DNA of 64,000 nucleotides from contig JADWQD010000010.1 in assembly GCA_016110215.1 (NCBI GenBank), positions 1,054,001-1,118,000 on the forward strand. Direction: 5' to 3'. Position numbers and translations under genes: made by a program. Position 1 is the stretch's first letter; each line of letters starts with the position of its first letter. A model generated the notes under the pieces. That model made no database searches, was not told the origin of the DNA, and was given only the letters and a program-made list of their open reading frames with translations. Positions 21,315 to 32,104 of the stretch are shown piece by piece. Source of the DNA: Capronia americana (Eukaryota > Ascomycota > Eurotiomycetes > Chaetothyriales > Herpotrichiellaceae).

Positions 21315-21446
21315 ATGAGAGCCAAGTGGAGGAAGAAGCGAGTTCGTCGCCTCAAGCGTAAGAGGCGCAAGACGAGAGCCCGCAGGTACGATTTGAGGCT
21401 TGCCCATTCATCGTGGCCAGTTCTAATCTTTTCCTACAGCAAGTAA
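21315..21446 (+). CDS. rpl41: 60S ribosomal protein eL41, 25 residues, split by an intron
   Basis: Exons 21315-21385 and 21440-21446, joined as CGC AG|C AAG TAA, encode a 25-residue protein beginning MRAKWRKKRVRRLKRKRR and ending RSK. This is the universal eL41 sequence, the smallest eukaryotic ribosomal protein: a single basic helix lying at the subunit interface of the ribosome. The second exon adds only two codons and the stop. The intron has a gtacga donor and a ttcctacag acceptor. The gene is too short for ordinary ORF calling and is easily missed. It lies head-to-head with the FHA kinase and upstream of rpa49. Nearly every residue matches the known protein, so confidence is very high. 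Confidence 0.97.
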   Translation: MRAKWRKKRVRRLKRKRRKTRARRYDLRLAHSSWPVLIFSYSK

Positions 21447-22200
21447 TCGCGTTAACTGCTCCATCACGTCCTCCCTCTCGACCAATGTCAATGATTCTAC
21501 AACATACAGCTAGTTCTCGAAGCTCGAGCATCACCAGCAGCTAGCCCATCGACCACAAACAACTTCGGCGGCGTGTTATTCAATCGCTATGGAGAAACCT
21601 TGGTCTATGAAGGATCGGCCTTACCATCATTGTGGTATCCTATCTGTGATATCCGTGTAAGAGGAGTGGAGAATGGTCAAATCCCAATGGAGCTTTATGG
21701 CGGATTGCTTATGATGTCTGGGACATTCTTGGAGGATATCGCACGCAGGATTCCTCAGACAATGCGCATATGTCTTCAGGCTCCGGCACATCTCAAAAGC
21801 AGAGCTCTTCACGCGAAAGAAAGATCGTCCGTTGTCGTCACAGCTGACGACGTCCACTTCATGACATAGATAGTCAATACGATTAACTGAGCTCTGAATA
21901 CGTGTTCTCGTGCTGAACCTGCAACGCCCCCAGTCCAGCTGACTTGGAAGTCGCTATGCTTATTCTGTGTTTGTGTCTTCGTAGACTGTAGCTGCCCTAA
22001 CTGTCTGCTGTCTGTACAGCTCGGACCAAGCTACACTGGGAGTGGAACGCTGTCCGTGATATCAACTCCGCAGCTCAGCCGGTAAAACTTCGGAATTGTA
22101 CAGGGAAATTTCTTGGTGGACTTCACGATGCCGGCCTCTTTGCGTCCCGCTTCCACTTTCACGACTGCCCAACAACAACCCTCAGCACAAAGTAGGAAAG
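21447..22200. other. Intergenic region between eL41 and rpa49
   Basis: 754 bases in tandem orientation. It contains the eL41 3' UTR and the rpa49 promoter. A 98-codon frame at 21573-21869 has no family resemblance and is not called. Confidence 0.55.
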
Positions 22201-23683
22201 ATGGTAGGAAAGAAGAGGAAGGAAGCGCCAACTGAGGCCCTGGCCGAGGGTGAAAGACCTTCCAAGAAGGCGCAAACTGGCACAGTAAAGGTTACACACC
22301 TCAGCGCACCAGACATTGCAAAACCAGTCGTCGGTATGCGCCTGTTCAGTCCTACAGAACAGTCAACCCTCTGGCTAATCACCGATAGTGACCTCTCCTG
22401 GTGTGGCCCTTCCGTCAGATCTCACGTTCACCGGCTATTCCAAGAAAGATGCAAGTGGAAGGTCAAGCCTCCTCCTCCAATCTTCCGAACATCCCACAAT
22501 AGATTATGTCGCGACCGAGAGCGGCACGACTGAGGCCACTGAGAAACACCTAAAGCACTACGTCGCCATATTTGATCCAACTTCAAACAAGCTCAAAGTC
22601 GTGGGAGCCAGAAAGATGACAGTGAGGAGCAGTGTCCGCGTCCCAGATAGAGAAAGTGAGGATGAGGAGGAAGAGGCACAGGAAGCCAGACCCGCACCAT
22701 CTTCTCGCGCAGCCTTGACCCAAGCCTTTGGCACAAAGAAGTCAAAACGAGCAGTCGCATCTATGGCAGAAAACCGACTCCTGGCACGCGACGGCGAAAC
22801 CGACAATCCTGTCTCCGCTGCGATCCTCAACTCGATCAATGGAGAAGAAGACAACGACTCAGAGGCCGATCTCGCTTCATCACTCACAGCACGAGCCAAC
22901 AAGCCTCTGCCCGCGGCCAACCTGCACACCAATGACATCTCCAAAGTGTACGACCTCTCCCAGCTCGTTCACCCCGGCCCCTGGCAAACCACGTTGTCGC
23001 AGATGCAAATTGCCTTCTGGAGGGACTGCCTCCAAAAAAACAAACCCATCCCCACCAGCCTGCGCTTTATAGCCACACGCATCAGCTACCTAGGCTCGAA
23101 ACACCTCAAAGACCCAGCAAACACCGAAATCCTCCAAAAACTCCAACTCCTGCGGTACATCCAGCTCCTGGCCGAAATCCACAAGTACGTCTCTCATCAA
23201 AACAGTCGCAGACCCATGCTACCTGTGGAGAAGTGGCCGCAAGGAACCACCACCGACACGGCCCTTTCCACCGCCTTCAAAGCAAGGCTCGTATCCCACT
23301 TTTTCCCAAGCAGGACACCCACCGTCTTCGCCAAAACTCTACTTACCGCCACGATCCTGGCATTGACACTGCACATCCCGCCACCGAAATTCACACCCGG
23401 CGACACGCCAAGTATGCTCTTCGCCGAGCCTAGCGAAATCACGCTCGACCTCGGCGTTCCCGCCGCAGAAATCAACAAACTCTACCGAGAACTAGGCTGT
23501 AAGATGGAGAGCATGACTGACGGCGAATTGAGCAGGTACGGGTGGAACAAGATCGTCCCGTCAGCGAAGAAGGTCGACCAGGAGACAGGCCAGGTCGTCA
23601 AGTTGCCGAAGCCCAAGTTCGCGAAGTTGAGGTTCCCGATCGACTTCCCCAAGGTCAGTGCAGGCAGACCAGGAAGGAGGTAG
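22201..23683 (+). CDS. rpa49: RNA polymerase I subunit Rpa49 (A49)
   Basis: Two exons, 22201-22333 and 22389-23683, giving 475 residues; the junction GTC G|TG keeps frame. The N-terminus is Lys-rich (MVGKKRKEAP, possible nuclear signal). It is followed by a beta-rich dimerisation region, with TFTGYSKK and then SSEHPTIDYVATESG and LKHYVAIFDPTSNKLKVVGA, typical of the A49 N-terminal module that pairs with A34.5. An acidic linker leads to the C-terminal tandem winged-helix part (VYDLSQLVHPGPWQTTLSQM through the Lys/Pro end). A49 helps Pol I initiation and elongation on rDNA in the nucleolus. Only this start gives the conserved N-terminal block; a longer upstream frame from 22096 is unrelated. 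Confidence 0.9.
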
Positions 23684-24523
23684 ATTGAAACGGCCGGCAG
23701 GAACAGGAGCATGCCAGGGAAGACGGAGATCGCATTAGCAAGCAGAAGCTCCAGCAATGACGAACGACGAGGTCAACGATGGCCAACGAGGTTGTAGCTT
23801 TTGGAGCGTGTGATTCGACAACATGACATGAGATGACAGCCTGTCAACAGGAGAACTACGCTGTCAAATGGCATTGAGATGTGATAACTGGGCGGATGTC
23901 AGCGCCAGCCAGCAAACCAGAACAAATTAAATCAAATCACTCAACTGAAGACCAAGTCCTCTCACATTTCGGTCCTGTGCGATACTCGCGGCGTCCATCC
24001 CATTTGTTTACAGTACTGTATCACATTGCGCGCCCCTGAGTTCGAGCGAACAAACTAATTCGTACGGGCGTCGTTCCCCCTCCACCACTACCACCACCAT
24101 CAGCAGTTGAATCACGGTCCATTGCAGACAGGACTGTGTACAGCGTGAGCTTGAACCCAAGAAAGAAAGAAAAAGGAAGAGAGACGTAAATACTATAGGG
24201 TCTTGTGGGTGTCAATCTCAAACGGCCAATCCATATAGATATGGCGACTGTAGATTGCATTCATCGGCTCTGCATGGAGCCGGAATATGAAAGCAGCTAT
24301 AGGTATAGCTATGGCGATAGCTACAGACACAGCAAGAGCAACCAGCTATGGCATGTAAGCTATGTAATCAAAGGCTGAAGAGCCGGATATTTCACTCCCT
24401 CCACCTCTTCCTCTCTGTGGAGCAAGCGAAGTTTGTGCTCAACACAGATTCATTCGTGCCTCGTTTCCATGCCTGATCCGCCCACACGGATCCATGCCGC
24501 GACGAGCACTTCTGGTCGAAAGC
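23684..24523. other. Convergent 3' intergenic region
   Basis: 840 bases between facing stop codons of rpa49 and ALA synthase. It carries the palindrome TACAGTACTGTA (24009-24020) and a cluster of AGCTAT-type short repeats (24290-24366). No gene is visible. Confidence 0.6.
24290..24366. repeat. Cluster of AGCTAT(GGC) short repeats
   Basis: Five close copies of AGCTAT or its reverse complement ATAGCT within about 75 bases, partly arranged as inverted pairs (TAGCTATGGCGATAGCTA). Confidence 0.6.
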
Positions 24524-26410
24524 TCAAGCCGCGGCGGCAGCCACGATCGGGACTCTCTCGGCCGTGGCCTCCTCGACGTGCTTCTCGGCAGCGAGACCCT
24601 GATCCGCGTCCGCGAGCTGTGCGTCCGTCCAGAGCGGCTGCACGGGCTCGGCGTCCTTGACGCCCACGCCGACAAAGCCGCCTTGGGCTGCCCAGTCCGC
24701 GACGCGCTTGATGCCAAGTCTGTTCCAGACGTTCTCGAGCGCTTCGACGAGCTCGGCGCGCAGGGGGGCAGTGTGGCCGGGCGTGGGGGTGATGCGAAGC
24801 CGTTCCTCTCCGCGCGGCACAGTCGGGTAGTTGATGCTCTGGACGTAAATGTCGTAGTCGGTCAAGAGCATGTCCGAGGCTTTCTTTGCGGTTTCGGCGT
24901 CCCCGACGAGGAGGGGCACGATGTGGGACGGGTTCGGAATCACGGGGATGCCGCGGGCTGTCAAGTCGTCTTTCAGGGCACGGGTGTGGAGCTGTTGGAG
25001 GCGACGGTCTCCTTGATAGCGGATTTGATATTCAATCGCTGTGCAGGCACCGGCCATGGTCGCGGGAGGGAGGGAGGTGGTGAAGATGAAGCCGGGTGCT
25101 AGAGAGCGGATGGTATCGACCAAGGCGTTTGAGCCGGCGATGTAGCCGCCTACGCAACCGTAGGCTTTGCCGAGCGTTCCCGTGATGATGTCGATTCTGT
25201 CCATGACTGTTCCGCGTTGGGATTCCTTGGTTCTGTTCGAGTTGGCGTAGACGTCGTAGTCGAGATGCTCGGCCACACCGGCGCCACGCGGGCCATACAT
25301 TCCGACAGCGTGGACTTCGTCGAGAAAGGTAATGGCACCATATTTATCAGCCAAATCGCAGATTGCCTCGATCGGGGCAACGGAGCCGCACATGCTGTAA
25401 ACAGATTCGAAGGCGATGATTTTGGGGGTTTCGGGTGGTAGGCTGGCGAGTTTGGCTTCCAGGTCGGCCAGATCGTTGTGTTTGAAGACCATTTTTTTGG
25501 CCCCGGAGTGTCGAATGCCTTGAATCATGGAAGCGTGGTTCATGCTGTCGCTGAGAATCACACAGTCGGGCAATTTGCTGCCCAGAGTCGCCAATGTCGC
25601 GTCGTTGGCGACATAGCACGACGAGAACACCAGGGCTCCTTCTTTGCCGTGCAAGTCGGCAAGGGTCTTTTCAAGGCCCACGGCGTGTTGATTGTGGCCA
25701 GAAATATTTCGGGTTCCTCCAGCACCAGCGCCGTACATGTCTAAGGTTTCCTTCATGGTCTTCAGGACGTGGGAATTGCGGCCCATGCCAAGATAATCAT
25801 TGGAGCACCAGACTGTCACTTTCTCCTCTTTCGCCGCCATGTGGGCACGAGGGAACTCCTTGGCCAGCCGATTGATGTTGTTGAAGTAGCGGTAGGACTT
25901 GTCCTTGTGCTTCTTGTCGAGCTCATTGTTGTAGAAGCCTTCATAGTCGAAGCGGGGGGCAGGCGGGGCCTGGGGCTTCGGGCCAGCGAAGGTGTCGGGC
26001 TTCCTGACAGAGTCTTTCACCTTCTGCGGTGGTGGAGCTAGGGCAATGTAAGTGCCGAATCAGAATTGCTTTGGAGAGAATGAAATACCTTGCTGCGGGG
26101 GACGGAACATGTTGGTGTCGACACTGGCTTTCTTTTCAGCCGAGGTGTGCAATTTTTTCTCGAGCAGAGACTTGACGACACCAGTGCCGGCTGCAACGCT
26201 GCCATAGCTGCGACGAGAGTTGATCCGGGCGCTCTGGACGGCCAGGGCCTTGTTCATGACAGGGCATCGTCGAGCAATGAAATTCAGGTTCGTGATCGTG
26301 CCGCCACCAGGGGAATGGCGGGTGGTAGTGGACAAGGAGCGCAGTGTGGCAGGAGACGTCTTCTTCAGGAATGGGCACACGCCCTTGGACTGATGGAGGA
26401 GTGCCTCCAT
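24524..26410 (-). CDS. hem1: 5-aminolevulinate synthase, mitochondrial
   Basis: Two exons, 26089-26410 and 24524-26037, giving 611 residues; the intron junction CAA G|CT keeps frame. Residues 1 to about 100 form a mitochondrial leader rich in Ser/Arg, with two haem-regulatory CP motifs: VCPF (C12-P13) and RRCPVM (C49-P50). The mature enzyme is a PLP-dependent alpha-oxoamine synthase: RFDYEGFYNNELDKKHKDKS entry, WCSNDYLGMGRN, TRNISGHNQHAVGLEKTLAD, DEVHAVGMYGPRGAG, and the PLP lysine in TGTLGKAYG. It condenses glycine and succinyl-CoA in the mitochondrial matrix, the first step of haem synthesis. Haem binding to the CP motifs is known in other ALA synthases to limit import, so feedback is plausible here but not shown. 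An Ala/Glu/Val-rich C-terminal extension ends VPIVAAAAA. Confidence 0.97.
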
Positions 26411-27651
26411 ATTGCTGGTCAGATAGGCGTATCGCAGGCAGTTTCTTGAGGTGAAAGAGAAGAGGGAAGAGGGGGAGGGCGAGAGCGAGGGCGTCGGTCA
26501 GCTCATATTCATCCACAAAATCGAAAGCCGTCCCAAATAGCAATAATATGGGGTTAGCCGCAAGCCAGTTCCGGCTGAGAAATGCCACCGTCTGACAGGG
26601 CGTCTCCACACAACGAGTTTTGCTGAACCCGACATTGTGAGCGAGGATCGAGAACATCCAGCGCCGACCACAGGCAAAAGCATCCGCGATCAATTTCTAT
26701 CTTCACGCTCGTGCGAAACGGCAAGTTCTTCTTGCGTGAACCGTCCTCACCAACACTGCGACAACAGCCGAAGCCGTCCCGGAATGTCAGACTTCCCACT
26801 TCTTTCTTCGCTCGCTTCGAGCGGAACTGCGGAGAGAAAAGTTTACGAATCATACGAGCCCCATTGGCGGTGGACGAGTCTCGCTGCATATTCCCTCTTT
26901 CATCTTCGTTCCGCCGAGTTCCCCCTGGCAGAGTATTGTTTTCCCAGCGGTAGCGCCCGCTTATGCATTCTTCCAGACGCTTTGCTCTTCTGCGTGACCT
27001 CGACGCAGAAAGAGTCTCACGTTTCAAGTGGCAACTAGTCATTGACGATGGTCAGTGGTGACCTCTGCGGCTCACTGCCTTCTCCATGCTGCCCGCAAGC
27101 CCCTTTCTCAAGAGCAGTTTGAACTTAGCTGGATATGCGTCGCTAGCTCGGTCTGTGACTAAGAGATGCAATCAAGGATCAGGCGAGTCCCCAGGCTGGA
27201 TTCCGACCGACCAGCGTGGACTTGCTTATTGACTGAGTCCACCTTTTCGGAGATCAGAGGTCCCAACTTCGCAACCTCTGCCTGGGTACATCTTCCCGAG
27301 ACCCCGTCGCGGATGGATTAGTACGGGTGTTTTGTATGTACGCGCAAAGGACGAGCGAACAGGTGCCGGTCTATCCAGTGAGGTTGGAACTCTGAAGGAT
27401 TTGGGTTCGCTTTGTAACACGTTCGGCGCTGGCTGGCTGAAGAGGGACTGCAGGTGCTAATATACCCATCCTTGCCTGTCTGCAAGAGCATGATCACCTT
27501 GCACCGGCCAGGCGTGATGCTCGGTCTTACCTGCCCATTGCTCGCTTAAGGGTCTCATCAGTGACCTTGCCACCGGTGTAATTGCTCAACAAGACTAGAC
27601 GTACTCGACAATACATTCTGGGCCTCAAATGATCTCCTTGCTGAAGCACTT
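26411..27651. other. hem1 promoter region
   Basis: About 1.2 kb between the hem1 start and the stop of the nucleotidase gene, both minus strand. It should hold the hem1 promoter. Open frames here (26554-27042 minus and others) look like chance. Confidence 0.55.
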
Positions 27652-30043
27652 TCACGGGCCGTCATTCCCCGTCTTTGTCTCTGTCATCTTAATGCGCCCC
27701 TCTAGTCTAGGTGCAATAGCCTGTGCATCCTGTCAGTATACAAGCCGAACATATTGCCCTCATCTAAAACCGGGTGGCATAAATCGTACGGAAGCACTCA
27801 CCCGGGTCCAATCGATGTGAAATTCTCCTTCATTCATAGCATCAACACATGCCGCTTCGTCTCTTACGCCAGCAACACGGCGCCATTTCCGGGTCACCTT
27901 CCTCGCAATAAGCGATTCCCTCTCGCTCAATTTATCCCTATGAGCCGGCACATGATGGCCGTTTTCATCTTCAGAGTCGTCCAACGGTGTTGTTGTTTCT
28001 GTGTTGGTGGTTTCCGGCGTCGATCGGCCCCCGTCAACGTTCGGCTCTACCACTGGATGCGTTTCGTGCAAGTCTTCATGTATAGCATTCCAGTGACGAC
28101 TCAGACTTTTCCCCCAATGCTTCCATTTACCGATGATCTTCAGAGACATAAAGTACTGGCGCAGCATCATGCTGATTAAGATGCCATTTTCTTCCGAGAC
28201 GATCTCTTCGGCCTCGCCACCTTCCGACTTTACCAGTAACGAGTCGAAACCATCTTTACCTCGGCCCATGTACCCACGTGTGACGACGACGTATTTGCGT
28301 TCGAGATCAAGCGGCTCACCACCAACCTTGGTCCATTTAATGCGATGATTTGGGGGTAATGAAGGGTCAAACTCGAATTCAATGTCCGACACTTGAGGGA
28401 AACGGCCTTCGAGAGCTGGATAAGCGCAGACTGAGTTTTCCAATGCTGCGAGGAGTGCGGCTCCTGTGATTCGTATCACGATTGTTGGATCCTCGAATGG
28501 AAAGCTTGAATCAATGGGTCAGTGAGTCGTCGGAAAGAGTCCGCTGGTCAAACTTACCAATTCATAATGTCTTTCAGTTTGAGTACCCCAGGAGGGTAGA
28601 TCTGATCTCCACGTATCGTGCCTGATGCCATGAGGCAGCAGTCGCCATTGTAATGCGCGCGCATCAGATCGCAAACGAAGTTTCCGATATTAGATTCTTT
28701 TAATCGAACTGTGGTGAATCTTGCGTCGAGGGCAGAAGCGGTATAGCCCAAGGGTTTCTCCAGTTTATCCTTCAAGGATGTTGTCAGGTCCTCGACGACT
28801 CGGGCCATTTCATGGTCGGGGGGAATATCCGACACAATATCGCGCCTCACGATATGGAAGTCCCATTTCTTATCATCGCCAGGTCGCCGCCGTGCTTCGA
28901 TATAGCTAAGCTGCTTGAAGTCGCTTCCCGACCGCAAGACATGGGTCCCGTTGATGAGGGAGTGTTGATAGTAGTGGTCATGGCCTCCAAGTACCAGGTC
29001 TATCAGTCCGTGGGGCGTCTTCTCGGCGAGTTTGTTATCATTCGGTTCCCGTTGGTGCGTCAACGCAATAATGATTTCCGCCCCTTGTTCCCGGAGCTTG
29101 GGTGCGAGCTCTTTCGCCGTAGCTGATACGGACTTGTAGATGAGGTCTGGGGGCAATGAATTGATCGTGTCAAGCCACTCGCGTTCAACAAGACCAATGA
29201 TACCAATCTTGATGCCGTTGCTCGCCGTGAGAATAACCGTTTTGAGCACCTTGCCCAATGGAACATCTGGACCATGCTGTGGATCTGCAGGCTTTCATCA
29301 GTGGCTGTCCTCTCATACCGGAAATTATGCGAACCAAGAACATTGGCCAGCAACCACGGGAATTCGCATTGTTGCGCAAGGCTGCGGAATTGTTTGACTC
29401 CGAAGTCAAGATCGTGGTTCTCGGTAGAGGTCAGCAAGGAGGTCGCTCAGATGTTCGAATCATCACCTACTCCAACGCAGGAGACATCCGTTCCGATCAG
29501 ATTGAGTACGGGCACCATGTGACTGCCTGTTGTTGTCAATCTACGTGCTCACGTGCCCTTCGTGGAAGTGCGAGTCGTACCTTTGGTGACACTGCTCTCT
29601 CTGCAAAAATGTCAAAATCTGTCTCGGTCGAGTCGAAGCCGGGGATCCACCAAGGAAAAAGGGCAAACCAGGACCATATCTCAACCAGGCAGCTGTCGGG
29701 ATTCGCCGCGCGGGACATGGGGATGAGGACATCTTACAGACTGGGATTAAAGGCATCGCCGGAGAAAAGCGTGAGCAGCTTTGGTTGCCCTGAGAAGCGC
29801 TCATTGTTGCGATAGTAATTGCAAACAGTTTGAAAGCGAGCGGCTCCGCCTACAGGTTCAGCAGAGGAGGCATCGACATGATAGACTAGATTGTTCAGCG
29901 TTACTGACTAATGGCGCGGGCAACAAGCGAAAGGCCTGGGAGCAAGGTGCGTACATACCGTCGTTGAAGTGCAGGAGTCGAAGATCAGGTGGAGTCGAAG
30001 TATCGCCGGCGGTGTAAGTGACGGTTTCTGAGGCTTGCTCCAT
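27652..30043 (-). CDS. 5'-nucleotidase/UshA-type metallophosphatase
   Basis: Eight exons on the minus strand: 29959-30043, 29738-29885, 29581-29600, 29471-29526, 29335-29419, 28558-29284, 27802-28504 and 27652-27729, giving 633 residues, all junctions in frame. The metallophosphoesterase motifs appear in order only after splicing: LLHFNDVYHVD, LFSGDAFNPSL, VGNHDLDFGVKQF, ALTHQREPND and LGGHDHYY. A 5'-nucleotidase C-terminal domain follows (ESNIGNFVCDLMRAHYNGDC, FPFEDPTIVIRITGAALLAA). No signal peptide is seen at MEQASETVTY, so the enzyme is probably cytosolic, unlike bacterial UshA. The family hydrolyses nucleotides or related phosphoesters with two metal ions; the substrate here is unknown. 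The third exon is only 20 bases. The last exon adds DAQAIAPRLEGRIK and replaces a read-through end at 27760. Confidence 0.92.
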
Positions 30044-32104
30044 GATTACCCACGTTCAGGGGGGGCTTCGACACCCGCAGCTACGGTCAGAGGGCTCTAG
30101 AAGTGTACGAGTCTCCTTTGAGATTACCCGTAGAGCCTGGGGAAGTAGAAGAACCTGAAATATTTTCGTGTCTGGGACGAGGGGAAGGACGCATTCGATA
30201 ATGCGACACAATCCAGCGGCGGAAGGATTGGCGGTTTCCCAATCGGGATTCTTGAAGCGATGCCGCTTACATAATACTTGAATGCTCCGTGGCCCTCACT
30301 CAGCACTGCCACTTGACAATGCGCATCCCCTATTTGCAGCTTGGACAAGACAGGCACCTGGCTGTTATGCTCACGGCCTTGGATACCAGGTGTGTAGCCT
30401 TCTCTGGTCTCGTCATCTCATCAAGGCCTTTCAGTCTCCGGCCCTGGCACTTGGGGTTGGCCGGGGTTGTATGCCGGGTCTTTTAGTTTGTCGCCGTATG
30501 CAACAGCTGCTGTACGATTCGAGGGCATCTTTGGCGCATCGGTGAAAAAGCGCTTGATCTTTGAGAATTTCCTGGCGATGTTGTCTGAGGATGCCGTGGC
30601 TGGCGTTGAGTCTTGGTTGCGATCCTGTGCAGGAGGCCCCATAGTAGCAATGCTCTACAGTCCCTGCTGCAGAAAAGGAGAAAGGAAAGAAAATGCGACG
30701 AGGACGGGGTAGTCGATGCTACATAAGATAGAAAGAATCTCGCTGGCGTGATGTCGTGACATGAGATCGAACGACTGCACAAGATCGCGCATTCGTTGCC
30801 GAGATGGACAAGGATGGCGTGGAGAACGCGGCATCTCCACCTCTCAAAAGCTGGTCGGAAGGGAGTTGCCAATCTCACACTTTCAGTCCCTCCATCTCGA
30901 AGGTCAGTATACGTTTCATATGTTCCTCGACGCGTGCGAAGAATCCTGGCCTTACTACTCCTAGGCCGAATCTCGATGCCGAAATCAACTCTTCACTACA
31001 GCTAAACTAGGTTGAGGGTGCGGCATGCGCGACCAGGACGGTTACGTGCAGCAAAACCGAGCCTGTTTCGTACCCGTTCTGTGTCGTTTGTTTGCTACGG
31101 CCCGGTGACACTTCCAGAACAGAAATCGAAGAGGTGCAGCCTTCCGAGACACTCTTCTCTTTGTGAAAGCAAGGATAAGACCTCACCCTCGTTCTTCCGC
31201 CGAGCCTTTCTCGACCGGTTTACGCGCCTTTCGCTCCTCGGAGTAAAATACACTTCGACCGGGCTGAGCTTTCCTGGCACGCTCGCCGCCAACATGTGGC
31301 GATCCTGTGGCCGTCGCGTCTGCGCTTGGCCTTCATCAGTCAGAGAAACGGGCTAGACACGGAGAAGAGAAAGTCATATCCACGCACACAACCAGGCGAT
31401 GAAGACACTTGCACAGTCCGAGGCGAACGAGTCGGTCAAACTCGCTGTTCGAAAGGCGCAGGCGATTGTGGCAGATCTGCGACAAGTTCTGTCCTCGACA
31501 GACTGCAGCGTCAGCCCGTTCGTTTGCCCTTTTGACCTTCCGCTGATGAGGTCACTACTATATTATAGTTTTCAATCCGAGCCTCTATTTTCGCGCAGCA
31601 ATGCGGGCTGTGTGCTTGGCCAGGGCTTCTCGTGGCCTTGTAACTCCTTCTCAACCCTGGCTGTTGGGCGTCGAGCGCGCCTTATGCGGCAGCTGGAAAT
31701 CTGCTATTTCTGCGAGCGGATCAAACACACTCTAAGGTCCTGCCAGAGCCAGCTTGAGGATCATGGACACATGAGAACTCCTTGTCAAAGAAAGTTCATC
31801 CGTTGAATCGCAGAATGGTCTGCAACGCAACGCCTGAGAGGAAGAACGCAGCAGACTGAACGAGGACCACCCGATGAAGAGAAAAGTCCGAAAAGCCAAA
31901 GTTGAGACAGCCGAAGATGGGCGTTCGCCTCTGTTGAAGTGTCCGTCTGTCCTTCTGGCCGTCGGAGCAAACACAAGAGAGCTAATCTGAGGGTTGAAGT
32001 CCTCGTCCAATTGTTCTGCGCCGGTCGTAGTGATGCCACGACTGCAGTCGCCCCAGGATCATACGATGATTATCCACCTTATGGCTTCGCTCAACGGAGC
32101 CCAG
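30044..32104. other. Long gene-poor intergenic region
   Basis: About 2.06 kb between the nucleotidase start and the stop of the type II membrane protein gene. It must hold the nucleotidase promoter. Apart from one weak small-ORF candidate (30421-30642) I see no gene, repeat or mobile element. Confidence 0.5.
30421..30642 (-). CDS. Candidate small hypothetical protein, 73 residues (weak)
   Basis: ATG-started frame beginning MGPPAQDRNQDSTPATASSD, followed by a Lys-rich KFSKIKRFFTDAPK segment and a Pro-rich end. The composition is more protein-like than neighbouring chance frames, but I recognise no family and cannot show expression. It could also be one exon of a larger spliced gene or simple chance. 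It sits about 400 bases upstream of the nucleotidase, same strand. Confidence 0.2.
   Translation of the reverse strand: MGPPAQDRNQDSTPATASSDNIARKFSKIKRFFTDAPKMPSNRTAAVAYGDKLKDPAYNPGQPQVPGPETERP

Noticed and set aside
21573..21869. 98-codon plus-strand frame after eL41
   Set aside because: No family resemblance; probably eL41 3' UTR and spacer.
26554..27042. 162-codon minus-strand frame upstream of hem1
   Set aside because: Cys/Arg/Ser-rich without motif; sits in the expected hem1 promoter and leader.
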